Assembly (NCBI GenBank): GCA_005883245.1
Contig: VAXT01000156.1
Span: 1-6,748, forward strand
Direction: 5' to 3'
DNA length: 6,748 bases
Source of the DNA: Actinomycetota bacterium
GTDB taxonomy: Bacteria; Actinomycetota; Thermoleophilia; Gaiellales; Gaiellaceae
Each line of letters begins with the position of its first letter. The first letter of the stretch is position 1. Positions 1-5,815 of the stretch are shown here, in pieces. Under the pieces are notes generated by a model. That model was not told the DNA's origin, did no database searches, and saw only the letters and a list, made by a program, of their open reading frames with translations. The position numbers and the translations under genes are program-made.

Positions 1-9
1 GAGTCCGCG

Positions 10-197
10 CTAGGCGAGCTGCACGACTAACACCGGATCGTCAGGATCATCGAACCGCGTCTCGATGACGCGGAGCATCCTGTCTGCTTCGAGCGGGATC
101 GTGTCGCCGGCCTGCCAGTGGGGACTACGGTGTGGAGCGTGGGCCGATCGGCGGGTGTGCCGTCCGCATGCTCGAGCTTGAAGTGGAAGCCTGCCAT
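10..197 (-). pseudogene. Small hypothetical protein, about 62 aa, broken by a 1-base deletion
   Basis: Two frames on the minus strand join into one sensible small protein. From the ATG at 197 the first frame reads MAGFHFKLEHADGTPAD and on to TLHTVVP. Then, at about 119-125, a second frame continues WQAGDTIPLEADRMLRVIE and ends DDPVLVVQLA before a TAG at 10-12. The span is 188 bases, so one added base gives exactly 62 residues plus stop. The break falls at a four-C run on the coding strand. A strong Shine-Dalgarno sequence precedes the ATG and supports this start; any longer reading in the second frame would run back through the tRNA. The protein is soluble and looks like one compact beta-rich domain (the GDTIPL...LRVIE pattern suggests short strands). 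I do not recognise a named family and assign no function. It is either a sequencing error in an intact gene or a recent pseudogene. Confidence 0.6.
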
Positions 198-201
198 TCG
201 G

Positions 202-209
202 TCCTCCTC
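202..209 (-). promoter_or_regulatory. Shine-Dalgarno sequence of the small hypothetical gene
   Basis: The minus strand reads GAGGAGGA followed by CCGA and the ATG at 197. AGGAGG lies five bases before the start codon, near-ideal for 16S rRNA pairing. It fixes the start at 197, because the competing open frame extending to 324 overlaps the tRNA and has no such signal. Confidence 0.7.
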
Positions 210-238
210 GCGTCGGAATGGGGACCGGACGGCAAGCC

Positions 239-256
239 TCAGCGTATCGCCGCTGA
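239..256 (-). terminator. Possible hairpin 3' of tRNA-Leu
   Basis: A perfect six-base inverted repeat (TCAGCG/CGCTGA) with a six-base loop begins about 26 bases beyond the 3' end of the tRNA on the tRNA strand. No run of T follows, so it is not a classical intrinsic terminator. It could be a U-tract-less terminator or a 3' processing stop for the tRNA precursor, or it could be chance in GC-rich DNA. It also lies between the tRNA and the downstream small gene, where transcription could be separated. Confidence 0.3.
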
Positions 257-281
257 CCCTTTAGTCTGCTCAGGCTGATAA

Positions 282-365
282 TGCGGATGAGAGGACTTGA
301 ACCTCCACGGGGTCTCCCCCACACGGACCTGAACCGTGCGCGTCTACCAATTCCGCCACATCCGC
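282..365 (-). tRNA. tRNA-Leu (anticodon CAG)
   Basis: The minus strand folds as a complete 84-nt class II tRNA. The acceptor stem is GCGGATG paired with CATCCGC, with discriminator A. The D-arm is of the GGCGGAATTGGTAGACGC type usual for tRNA-Leu. The anticodon stem CACGG/CCGTG carries loop TTCAGGT with anticodon CAG at 329-331, reading CUG codons. A long variable arm (GGGG/CCCC with a GAGA loop) separates leucine, serine and tyrosine tRNAs from the others. The T-arm is GGAGG, TTCAAGT, CCTCT. The 3' CCA is not encoded and must be added by the CCA-adding enzyme, as is common in actinobacteria. No intron or mismatch is seen. A weak -10-like TAGACT lies at 376-381 (-) without a good -35 partner. 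The gene is divergent from the subtilase; I see no integrase or att-like duplication next to it. Confidence 0.96.
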
Positions 366-519
366 TGGCCGGAAAAGTCTAGCCCGGCAGTGCATGCGTC
401 GGACAGGAGCCTGGGTCGGGCCGGGTTCGCACCTGCCTCAGGCGGTGCTCACTCTTTTGCCGCCCCGCTCGCGCTCACATTTCGCCCATGAACGTCGGGC
501 ACAATCGTCCGTCTCTACG

Positions 520-2904
520 ATGTCCGGGCTGAAGCGGGTCGTTCTTCTATCCATCCTCGTCCTGGTCTCGGTTCCCGCCCTCGCGGGTGCCCGGTCACAG
601 GTGCCCGAACCTGCCCGCGGAAGCATGGTCGAGGTGATCCTCACACTCGACGCGCCGCCTCTCGCTCGCGGTGGCCAGGTCCGGACGCTCAGCGCGGTCC
701 AGGGCAACGTCGAGGCGGGCCTCGCGCGGAGCGTCCCGGAGCTGACGGTGCAGCGGCGCTACTCGACCGTCCTCGACGGCCTGGCGGTGCGGCTCCCTCA
801 GAGCGCGCTCGACCGCCTCCAGAGCGTCGACGGCGTAACGAAGGTCTATCCGAACGTCAGCTACCACTCCTTGCGCTCGACCACGCCGAGCTTCATCGGC
901 GCGCCAGCGCTCTGGGGGCCGAAGCTCAAGAGCGCCGGCCAGAGCGTGAAGATCGGGATCGTCGACGACGGCCTCGATCGCTCGCACCCGTACCTCAAGG
1001 CGCGCGGCTACCGGATGCCTCGCGGCTTCCCGAAGGGCAACAAGCGGTTCACGGACGCGAAGGTGATCGTCGCGCGGGCCTTCGCCCCGCGATCGCCGAA
1101 GTGGAAGTACGCGCGCCGGCCTTTCGACCCGCGGAACTCCGAGCACGCAACCCACGTCGCCGGGATCGCCGCCGGCAACTACCGCACCCGCGCCCTCGGC
1201 TCCCGGATCTCGGGCGTCGCGCCGAAGGCCTACATCGGCAACTACAAGGTGCTGACGATCCCCGACGACGGCTTCGGCCTGAACGGAAACTCAGCGGAGA
1301 TCGTCGCCGGGATCGAGGCCGCGGTCCGGGACGGCATGAACGTGATCAACCTCTCGCTCGGCGAGGCGGAGATCGACCCGAGCCGGGACATCGTCGCGCG
1401 CGCGCTCGACGGAGCCGCTGCAGCCGGCGTCGTCCCGGTGGTCGCGGCCGGCAACGACTACGAGGACCTCGGCGCGGGCTCGGTCACCTCGCCGGGCAGC
1501 TCCGCGAGCGCGATCACGGCCGCCGCCGAGGACCAGAACGGCCCCTTCATCGCATCGTTCTCCTCGGGCGGCCCGACGCCGCTCTCGCTGCGGATGAAGC
1601 CGGACGTGACCGCCCCGGGCGAGGATGTCCTGTCGTCGGTCCCGCGCCGCGACGGGCTCTGGGCGAGCTTCAGCGGGACGAGCATGGCCGCACCGCACGT
1701 CGCGGGCGCCGCCGCCCTTCTCTGGCAGCGTCACCGCGGTTGGACGGTCGAGCAGATCAAGTCCGCGCTCGTGCAGACCGGCAGGCCAGTGCTCGGTCCG
1801 GGCGGTGGCGAGGCGGACACGACTCGAGAGGGAGGCGGCACAATCGATCTCGTCCGCGCCGACCGGCCCCTCTTGTTCGCGTCGCCGACGAGCCTCTCGT
1901 TCGGCTTCGTCAAGCCGGGAGCGTCGTCGTCCCGGCAGGTCGCCCTCTCCGACGCGGGAGGCGGCGCCGGTGAGTGGATCGCGTCGACGACGCTCCAGCA
2001 AGGTGCCGCCGGAGCTTCGGTGACCGTGTCGCCGGCGACGGTTCCGGGGCCGCTCGTCGTGACCGCGACGGCATCTCCGGCGGCGACCGAGGCGACGCAC
2101 ACCGGGTTCGTCGTGCTCCAGCGCGGCTCCGACCACAGGCGCATCCCGTTCTGGTTCCGCGTCGCGGCGCCGAAGCTGGGCCAGGCGGCAACGACGCCGC
2201 TCACACGCACGGGCACGTACCAGGGCGATACACGCGGGCGGCCGGCGCTCGTCAACACGTACCGCTACCCCGAGGACGCGCGGATGCTCGGTGTCGAGCG
2301 CAGCCTGCTCGGGCCGGAGCAGGTGTTCCGCGTCTCACTCAAGCGCCCCGTCACCAACTTCGGCGTCGCGATCACCAGCGGCGATCGGGAGATCGAGGCG
2401 CGAGTCGTGCGTGCAGGCGACGAGAACCAGCTGCTCGGCGAGATCGGGCTCCCGTTCAACGCGAACCCCTACCTGCCCGCGTACGGGACTCCGGTGCCCG
2501 TGGCAGGAGTCGTGCTGCCCGCCCCGGGCGACTACGACGTCGTCTTCGACAGCGGCACCGCGGCGGGAGCAGGCGCGTTCACGTTCCGGTTCTGGATCGG
2601 CGACACGGCGCCGCCGCGCCTGAAGCTGATCTCGACGCGGGGCGGACGGCTGCGGGCGCGCGCAGTTGACAACGGCGCCGGGATCGACCCAAAGCTCGTG
2701 AGGCTCTCGGTCGACGGCCATGCGCGCTCGGCGCGATACGTCGCCGGCCGACAAGAGATCACCGCGTCGCTGAAGGGTCTTCGGCGCGGGCGGCACAGGC
2801 TCACGCTCCGCGCCTCCGACTACCAGGAACCGAAGAACATGGAGAACGTGCCGAAGATTCTCCCGAACACATCCCGGATGCGGGTCGTGTTCCAGGTCCG
2901 CTAG
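520..2904 (+). CDS. Secreted subtilisin-family (S8) serine protease, multidomain
   Basis: This is a 794-residue exported endopeptidase. Residues 1-22 form a signal peptide (SGLKR, then a hydrophobic core ending PALA), so I choose the ATG at 520. The frame is open back to an ATG at 394, but those 42 extra residues are not signal-like. Residues about 37-115 resemble an I9-type propeptide ending in VTKVYPNVSYH. The catalytic domain (about 130-440) has the full S8 triad: Asp149 in IVDDGLD, His209 in HATHVAG and Ser388 in SGTSMAAPHVAG, with oxyanion Asn312 in AAGND. HATH instead of the usual HGTH is a mild variation. Downstream come a beta-sandwich resembling Hydin/Fn3-type repeats (about 454-553), an unassigned beta-rich region (about 558-693) and a C-terminal Ig-like domain (about 697-794). 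No LPXTG or transmembrane anchor is visible, so it is probably released or held by the C-terminal domains. No Shine-Dalgarno precedes the ATG. Substrate is unknown. The frame is intact over 2.4 kb, unlike several neighbours. Confidence 0.93.
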   Translation: MSGLKRVVLLSILVLVSVPALAGARSQVPEPARGSMVEVILTLDAPPLARGGQVRTLSAVQGNVEAGLARSVPELTVQRRYSTVLDGLAVRLPQSALDRLQSVDGVTKVYPNVSYHSLRSTTPSFIGAPALWGPKLKSAGQSVKIGIVDDGLDRSHPYLKARGYRMPRGFPKGNKRFTDAKVIVARAFAPRSPKWKYARRPFDPRNSEHATHVAGIAAGNYRTRALGSRISGVAPKAYIGNYKVLTIPDDGFGLNGNSAEIVAGIEAAVRDGMNVINLSLGEAEIDPSRDIVARALDGAAAAGVVPVVAAGNDYEDLGAGSVTSPGSSASAITAAAEDQNGPFIASFSSGGPTPLSLRMKPDVTAPGEDVLSSVPRRDGLWASFSGTSMAAPHVAGAAALLWQRHRGWTVEQIKSALVQTGRPVLGPGGGEADTTREGGGTIDLVRADRPLLFASPTSLSFGFVKPGASSSRQVALSDAGGGAGEWIASTTLQQGAAGASVTVSPATVPGPLVVTATASPAATEATHTGFVVLQRGSDHRRIPFWFRVAAPKLGQAATTPLTRTGTYQGDTRGRPALVNTYRYPEDARMLGVERSLLGPEQVFRVSLKRPVTNFGVAITSGDREIEARVVRAGDENQLLGEIGLPFNANPYLPAYGTPVPVAGVVLPAPGDYDVVFDSGTAAGAGAFTFRFWIGDTAPPRLKLISTRGGRLRARAVDNGAGIDPKLVRLSVDGHARSARYVAGRQEITASLKGLRRGRHRLTLRASDYQEPKNMENVPKILPNTSRMRVVFQVR

Positions 2905-3140
2905 CTCAAGTCGCGGTCGCGCTCGCTCGTCGTCGGCAGCTGCGCGAGGTCGCGCTCGACGCTTGCGGCGAACTCGTCGGAGTCGTCCTCGGTATCTACG
3001 AGCTTGAACTGAGCCTTCCGGCGGCGCCGAGAGCGCGCGTCGCGCCCCTCCCACCCGAAGCGGGAGGTCAGGCGCGGCCACTCGGCAGCCACGAGAACTG
3101 CGACGGCGCAAGTGAGCAGAGCGATCCAGAGCCAGCCCAC
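2901..3140 (-). CDS. Small single-pass membrane protein, hypothetical (79 aa)
   Basis: A GTG start at 3140 opens a 79-residue protein. Residues 2-19 are a hydrophobic helix rich in Leu, Ala and Val and flanked by Trp residues. A basic patch follows (Arg/Lys, about 33-42), then an acidic stretch DTEDDSDE (49-56) and a charged helical tail containing FAASVERDLAQL. The positive patch after the helix predicts an N-out, C-in single-pass protein with a cytoplasmic tail. A promoter is placed so that transcription would begin at or next to the GTG, so no ribosome binding site is expected. The stop shares CTAG with the stop of the convergent subtilase. I do not recognise the family. The split into membrane anchor, basic patch and acidic tail would suit a scaffold or regulator of a membrane complex, but that is speculation. 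Reality as a gene is supported by promoter, composition and fit between neighbours. Confidence 0.75.
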   Translation of the reverse strand: MGWLWIALLTCAVAVLVAAEWPRLTSRFGWEGRDARSRRRRKAQFKLVDTEDDSDEFAASVERDLAQLPTTSERDRDLS

Positions 3141-3146
3141 AGCTCA

Positions 3147-3175
3147 ATTGTACCGACCCCTCGAAGCCGCCCCAA
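3147..3175 (-). promoter_or_regulatory. Sigma70-type promoter of the small membrane protein (leaderless)
   Basis: On the minus strand, TTGGGG (3175-3170) and TACAAT (3152-3147) are separated by 17 bases. TACAAT matches the -10 consensus at five of six positions; the -35 matches at its TTG core. Six bases follow the -10 before the GTG at 3140, so the expected start of transcription falls on the start codon and the mRNA would be leaderless, a common arrangement in actinobacteria. The -35 lies just after the proposed stop (3182-3184) of the upstream gene on the same strand. Confidence 0.6.
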
Positions 3176-3181
3176 CGGCAG

Positions 3182-3336
3182 TCACGGGAGGCTCTCGAGG
3201 ATCCCGCGCGCGAGCGGCCCCTCGGATCTCGAGCAGTTGGTTCCCGAAGCTCGTCGTACGTCGGCGCCCAGAGCCCGTGGCCCTCGAGCCCGAGCAGGCA
3301 CGCCAACGCGTGCTGGTAGATCACAGGCGGGTTCAT
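3182..3336 (-). pseudogene. Small hypothetical protein (about 50 aa) with two 1-base frame disruptions
   Basis: The ATG at 3336 opens a protein-like frame beginning MNPPVIYQHALACLLGLEG and reaching TYDELRE. There the frame stops making sense, while the next frame reads QLLEIR and the third reads GPLARGILESLP to a TGA at 3182-3184. Removing one base near 3239-3240 (GG on the plus strand) and one from the four-base C run at 3218-3221 gives a continuous 50-residue protein. The end then falls just before the -35 of the next gene, which supports the reconstruction. The first 32 residues are convincing; the tail is less sure, because the second frame could instead run on to a TGA near 3143. No Shine-Dalgarno is visible. 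The start lies 20 bases from the divergent HIT gene. It is a soluble, probably helical protein of no recognised family. Confidence 0.45.
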
Positions 3337-3356
3337 GAGCCGTTCAGAACGCCGAC

Positions 3357-3699
3357 ATGAGCGAGGTGGAGTGTGTCTTCTGCGACCTGAGCCAGTTGCG
3401 GGTCGCCGATGTCTACATCGAGAACGACCACTGCGTCTACGCCTCCACGCGCGACCCGCGCGACCCGCCGGACGTGCTACCGGGCTGCGGCGTGATCGTC
3501 CCCATCGCGCACCGCTCCTCGCCTTTCGACTTCACCGGCGAGGAGTGGGCCGCGACGCACGAGCCGCTTCTCGCGGCCAAGGCTGCCCACAGATGCGGGC
3601 GGCCGGTCGGCGATCAAAGTCCCGGAGAACGCGCGCCCGGACCCGTCCAGCCCGGGAAGCGGCCGCGCGCGATTGTTCGGGCCGCGCCCGGGGCTATGA
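3357..3699 (+). pseudogene. HIT-family (histidine triad) protein with internal deletion
   Basis: The N-terminal part is typical of HIT-type nucleotide hydrolases/transferases: ECVFCDLSQLR at the start, then DVYIENDHCVYA, then VIVPIAHRSSPFDFTGEEW, as far as LLAAKA (about residues 1-75). The C-terminal end of such a protein also survives, in another frame: PRLPTDAGGRSAIKVPENAR continuing to a TGA at 3697-3699. The piece between, which should hold the core strands and the catalytic HxHxHxx motif, is absent. At about 3575-3590 the first frame meets the second directly. By comparison with the usual 130-150 residue length, some 35-45 codons are missing and the frame changes. The ATG-initiated frame without correction runs on to 3713 as nonsense. 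With no triad, no catalysis is expected. A deletion in the genome or an assembly collapse would both explain it. The 3' end overlaps the promoter of the GTPase gene. Confidence 0.65.
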
Positions 3700-3700
3700 T
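3673..3700 (+). promoter_or_regulatory. Predicted promoter for leader ORF and TetM-like GTPase
   Basis: TTGTTC (3673-3678) and TATGAT (3695-3700) are 16 bases apart. The -10 matches consensus at five of six positions and the -35 has the TTG core. Transcription would start near 3707, leaving about 36 bases before the leader ORF and about 97 before the GTPase start. The spacer contains a GC-rich inverted repeat (GGGC...GCCC type) that may be incidental. Confidence 0.5.
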
Positions 3701-3731
3701 TCGCCGCGGGTAAGTCCAGCGCTCACCGGCC

Positions 3732-3740
3732 AAGGAGGGG
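3732..3740 (+). promoter_or_regulatory. Strong ribosome binding site of the leader ORF
   Basis: AAGGAGGGG lies two bases before the ATG at 3743; its AGGAGG core is four bases from the start codon. It is the strongest Shine-Dalgarno match near the GTPase gene and serves a start that is not in the GTPase frame. This is the main evidence that the upstream ORF is translated. Confidence 0.55.
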
Positions 3741-3742
3741 CG

Positions 3743-3856
3743 ATGCGCAACGCGTTCATATCCATCCACAAGTCCCGTGGGATCCACATGGAGGAAATGA
3801 CGCGTGTCGCAGAAACAGCTCAACCTTGGAATCGTGGCGCATGTAGACGCCGGTAA
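3743..3856 (+). CDS. Short upstream ORF (37 aa), candidate leader peptide of the GTPase gene
   Basis: The ATG at 3743, with a strong ribosome binding site, opens a 37-codon frame: MRNAFISIHKSRGIHMEEM first, then TRVAETAQPWNRGACRRR and a TAA. It passes through the GTPase ribosome binding site and ends 53 bases inside the GTPase gene, in a different frame. Translation of the two would therefore be coupled or competing. Leader peptides precede tet(M) in Tn916 and several drug-inducible actinobacterial genes, where slowed ribosomes change downstream expression; by analogy this ORF could sense ribosome inhibition. The C-terminal CRRR has consecutive arginine codons. The peptide has no recognisable domain. 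The alternative is that this is just 5' UTR with a chance ORF, or that an indel error hides an N-terminal extension of the GTPase; the latter is less likely because the GTPase has its own ribosome binding site and homologues start at the same place. Confidence 0.4.
   Translation: MRNAFISIHKSRGIHMEEMTRVAETAQPWNRGACRRR
3761..3792 (+). promoter_or_regulatory. Mutually exclusive short hairpins before the GTPase start
   Basis: CCAC (3766-3769) can pair with GTGG (3777-3780), and the same GTGG can instead pair with CCAC (3784-3787) across a three-base loop. An outer pairing TCCAT (3761-3765) with ATGGA (3788-3792) would extend the first form and cover the first bases of the GTPase ribosome binding site. 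A ribosome on the leader ORF would disturb these pairings. The stems are only four to five base pairs, so a chance origin is quite possible. Confidence 0.25.
3790..3794 (+). promoter_or_regulatory. Ribosome binding site of the TetM-like GTPase
   Basis: GGAGG (extended to GGAGGAA) lies nine bases before the GTG at 3804. It decides the GTG start; the nearby ATG at 3797 is in another frame. Confidence 0.6.
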
Positions 3857-4376
3857 GACCACCCTCACCGAACGGCTTCTGTACGAAGCCGGTGTCATCG
3901 ACGAGATCGGAAGCGTCGATGCCGGAACGACCCAGACCGACACCCTGGCCCTCGAGCGCCAGCGTGGGATCACGATCAAGTCCGCCGTCACCTCGTTCGC
4001 GCTCGGTGACGTCCACGTCAACCTGATCGACACCCCGGGCCACCCGGACTTCATCGCAGAGGTCGAGCGCGTGCTGAGCGTCCTTGACGGCGCCGTGCTC
4101 GTCATCTCGGCGGTCGAGGGCGTCCAGCCGCAAACGCGGATTCTGATGCGGGCGCTCCAACGGCTGCGGATACCGACCCTGCTCTTCGTGAACAAGATCG
4201 ACCGCGCCGGAGCCGGCGAGGAGCGGGTGCTCCGGGCCATCTCGGAGCGCCTCGGGGCAGTGGTCGTCCCCATGTCGGCGCCGGGCGGGCTGGCACGCGG
4301 GATGCGTTCGTCAAGCGTCTCGCGGACCACTCGGCGCTGCACGAAGCGCTCGCGGAGAACGACGACGCGCTCTTGA
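3804..4376 (+). CDS. TetM/OtrA-type translation-factor GTPase, N-terminal part (frameshifted gene)
   Basis: This is the G domain of an EF-G-like ribosomal protection GTPase, a family that binds the ribosome and, in true resistance members, releases tetracycline using GTP. From the GTG start the motifs are G1 AHVDAGKT (residues 12-19), switch I RGIT (54-57), G3 DTPGH (76-80) and G4 NKID (130-133). LNLGIVAHVDAGKT and SVDAGTTQTD are characteristic of the TetM/OtrA branch rather than EF-G proper. Sense is lost after residue 161: at 4287-4289 a GGG run appears to lack one G. Restoring it reads SAPGGAGTRDAFVKRL, continuing to LLKSFVDD, and joins the next frame exactly. Without it, translation ends in a nonsense tail at the TGA at 4376. 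The repaired gene (3804-5815) encodes 670 residues, close to OtrA (about 660) and TetM (639). It is transcribed behind a leader ORF. Whether it gives drug resistance cannot be told from sequence. Confidence 0.85.
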   Translation: MSQKQLNLGIVAHVDAGKTTLTERLLYEAGVIDEIGSVDAGTTQTDTLALERQRGITIKSAVTSFALGDVHVNLIDTPGHPDFIAEVERVLSVLDGAVLVISAVEGVQPQTRILMRALQRLRIPTLLFVNKIDRAGAGEERVLRAISERLGAVVVPMSAPGGLARGMRSSSVSRTTRRCTKRSRRTTTRS

Positions 4377-5815
4377 AGTCGTTCGTCGACGACGGATCGA
4401 GCGTTCCGCAACGCCGTCTGCTCGACGAGCTCGCGATCCAGACGCAGCGCATCCTCGTGCAACCGGTGTTCTTCGGCTCGGCCCTGACGGGTGCCGGCGT
4501 CGACGTCGTGATGTCCGGAATCGCGCAGCTGCTCCCGTCCTCCATAGGCGACCCGGACGCCGCACCTTCCGCATCCGTCTTCAAGATCGAGCGAGCACCG
4601 AACGGCGAGAAGGTCGCCTACGTTCGGATGTTCTCGGGGACGATCCGGACGCGCGAGCGGGTCAGCTTCGGCTCCGGCCTCGAGGGCAAGGTGACCGCGA
4701 TCGCCGTCTTCGAGCAGGGGCCGGCCGCCCAGCGTCAATCGGTCTCCGCGGGCGGAGTGGCGAAGCTGTGGGGCCTGGCCGACATCCAGATCGGCGATCG
4801 CATCGGCGAAGCGGGCGCCACGGCTGCGCGCCCGCAGTTCTCCCCGCCGACCCTGGAGTCGGTCGTCGTAGCGAGCAACCCGGACGATCGGGCGCGGCTC
4901 CGGGCCGCGCTGACGCAGCTCGCCGAGCAGGACCCGCTGATCAACGTCCAGCAGAACGAGGTGCTGAACGAGGACTCCGTCTCACTGTACGGCGAGGTCC
5001 AGAAGGAAGTGATCGAGTCGACGCTGGAGACCGACTACGCGCTCGACGTCGACTTCCAGGAGCCGACACCGATCCACATCGAGCGGCCGCTGCGGCGCGG
5101 CGAGTCGATCGAGGTGCTCCACTCGGACACGAACCCGTTCCTGGCCACGATCGGCCTCCGCGTCGACCCCGCGCCTGTCGGCTCAGGAGTGGAGTTTCGG
5201 CTCGACATCGAGCCGGTCACGGCCCCTCTGTACCTCTACAAGACCCTCGACAGCTTCTCGGAGCACATGGAGCGGTACGTCCGCGAGACGCTGCGTGAGG
5301 GCCTCCACGGCTGGGAGGTCGCGGACTGCGTCGTGACGATGACGACCTGCACGTACAGCGTCCCGGACGGCCCGCCGTCCAAGCGCGGGCCGCTGAGCAC
5401 GAGCAGGGACTTTCGCAGGCTGACCCCGATCGTCCTCATGCATGCGCTCGAGCGGGCGCGGACCGCCGTGTGCGAGCCCGTCGTCCGCGTACGTCTCGAG
5501 GTCCCGGCCGAGTCGGTCGGAGCGGTCCTCGCGGTCGTGGGCCAGCTGGGCGCTCAGGCCGAGATGGAGTCGCTGCGAGGCGACCTCGCCACGGTCGACA
5601 CGGTCCTGTCGATCCTTGCGGCACAGAATCTCCAGCGAGAGCTGTCGAGGCTGACGAGCGGCGAGGGCGTCCTCGAGTCCACGTTCATCGGCTACGAACC
5701 GGTGACCGGCGACCCTCCGACCCGCCGGCGCTCGACCGTGAGCCCGCTCAACCGAGAGCAGTACATGCTCCACGTCACCAACCGCGCGCACGGAAGGAGC
5801 CCAGCCGGTCGCTAG
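4373..5815 (+). CDS. TetM/OtrA-type translation-factor GTPase, C-terminal part (domains II-V)
   Basis: This frame carries the rest of the GTPase; homologous residues begin at about 4290, so the TTG at 4373 is only an ORF-caller start within the broken gene. In order are the end of the G domain with VFFGSALTGAGVD (a G5-like element, as in TetM), domain II (VAYVRMFSGTIRTRERV; LWGLADIQIGDRIGE), domain III (LTQLAEQDPLINVQ; LYGEVQKEVIESTL), domain IV (EGLHGWEVADCVVTMT; STSRDFRRLTPIVLMHALE) and domain V with the C-terminal GYEPVTGDPP and QYMLHVTNRAHG. In TetM the domain IV loop with YSPVST contacts the tetracycline site; here it is longer and reads PSKRGPLST. The drug-contacting residues are therefore not conserved, and the protein may be an OtrA-like or housekeeping paralogue instead of a tetracycline determinant. 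The TAG stop shares CTAG with the stop of the convergent dehydrogenase. The remaining 480 codons are uninterrupted, which favours a recent or artificial frameshift. Confidence 0.85.
   Translation: MKSFVDDGSSVPQRRLLDELAIQTQRILVQPVFFGSALTGAGVDVVMSGIAQLLPSSIGDPDAAPSASVFKIERAPNGEKVAYVRMFSGTIRTRERVSFGSGLEGKVTAIAVFEQGPAAQRQSVSAGGVAKLWGLADIQIGDRIGEAGATAARPQFSPPTLESVVVASNPDDRARLRAALTQLAEQDPLINVQQNEVLNEDSVSLYGEVQKEVIESTLETDYALDVDFQEPTPIHIERPLRRGESIEVLHSDTNPFLATIGLRVDPAPVGSGVEFRLDIEPVTAPLYLYKTLDSFSEHMERYVRETLREGLHGWEVADCVVTMTTCTYSVPDGPPSKRGPLSTSRDFRRLTPIVLMHALERARTAVCEPVVRVRLEVPAESVGAVLAVVGQLGAQAEMESLRGDLATVDTVLSILAAQNLQRELSRLTSGEGVLESTFIGYEPVTGDPPTRRRSTVSPLNREQYMLHVTNRAHGRSPAGR

Noticed and set aside
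282..365. tRNA gene as an integration site of a mobile element
   Set aside because: No integrase, no repeated 3' tRNA fragment and no change in base composition nearby.
394..519. N-terminal extension of the subtilase from the ATG at 394
   Set aside because: The 42 added residues are not signal-like and would bury a good signal peptide that starts at 520.
440..519. Promoter for the subtilase (CACAAT at 500-505)
   Set aside because: No acceptable -35 at normal spacing, so I do not call it.
1101..1973. Long open frame on the plus strand inside the subtilase
   Set aside because: Arg/Gly/Pro-rich shadow of the subtilase in another frame; no domain or ribosome binding site.
1291..2136. Long minus-strand open frame opposite the subtilase
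   Set aside because: Composition dominated by Arg and Ala, as expected for antisense of a GC-rich gene; the sense frame has catalytic motifs.
2335..3180. Continuation of the small gene at 3336 into a 333-residue minus-strand protein
   Set aside because: After about residue 32 the frame is low-complexity Arg-rich sequence running antisense to the membrane protein promoter region and the subtilase; only the first part is protein-like.
4281..4292. Programmed -1 ribosomal frameshift in the GTPase
   Set aside because: The local codons GGC GGG CTG do not make a canonical slippery heptamer, I see no clear pseudoknot, and this family is not known to use frameshifting.
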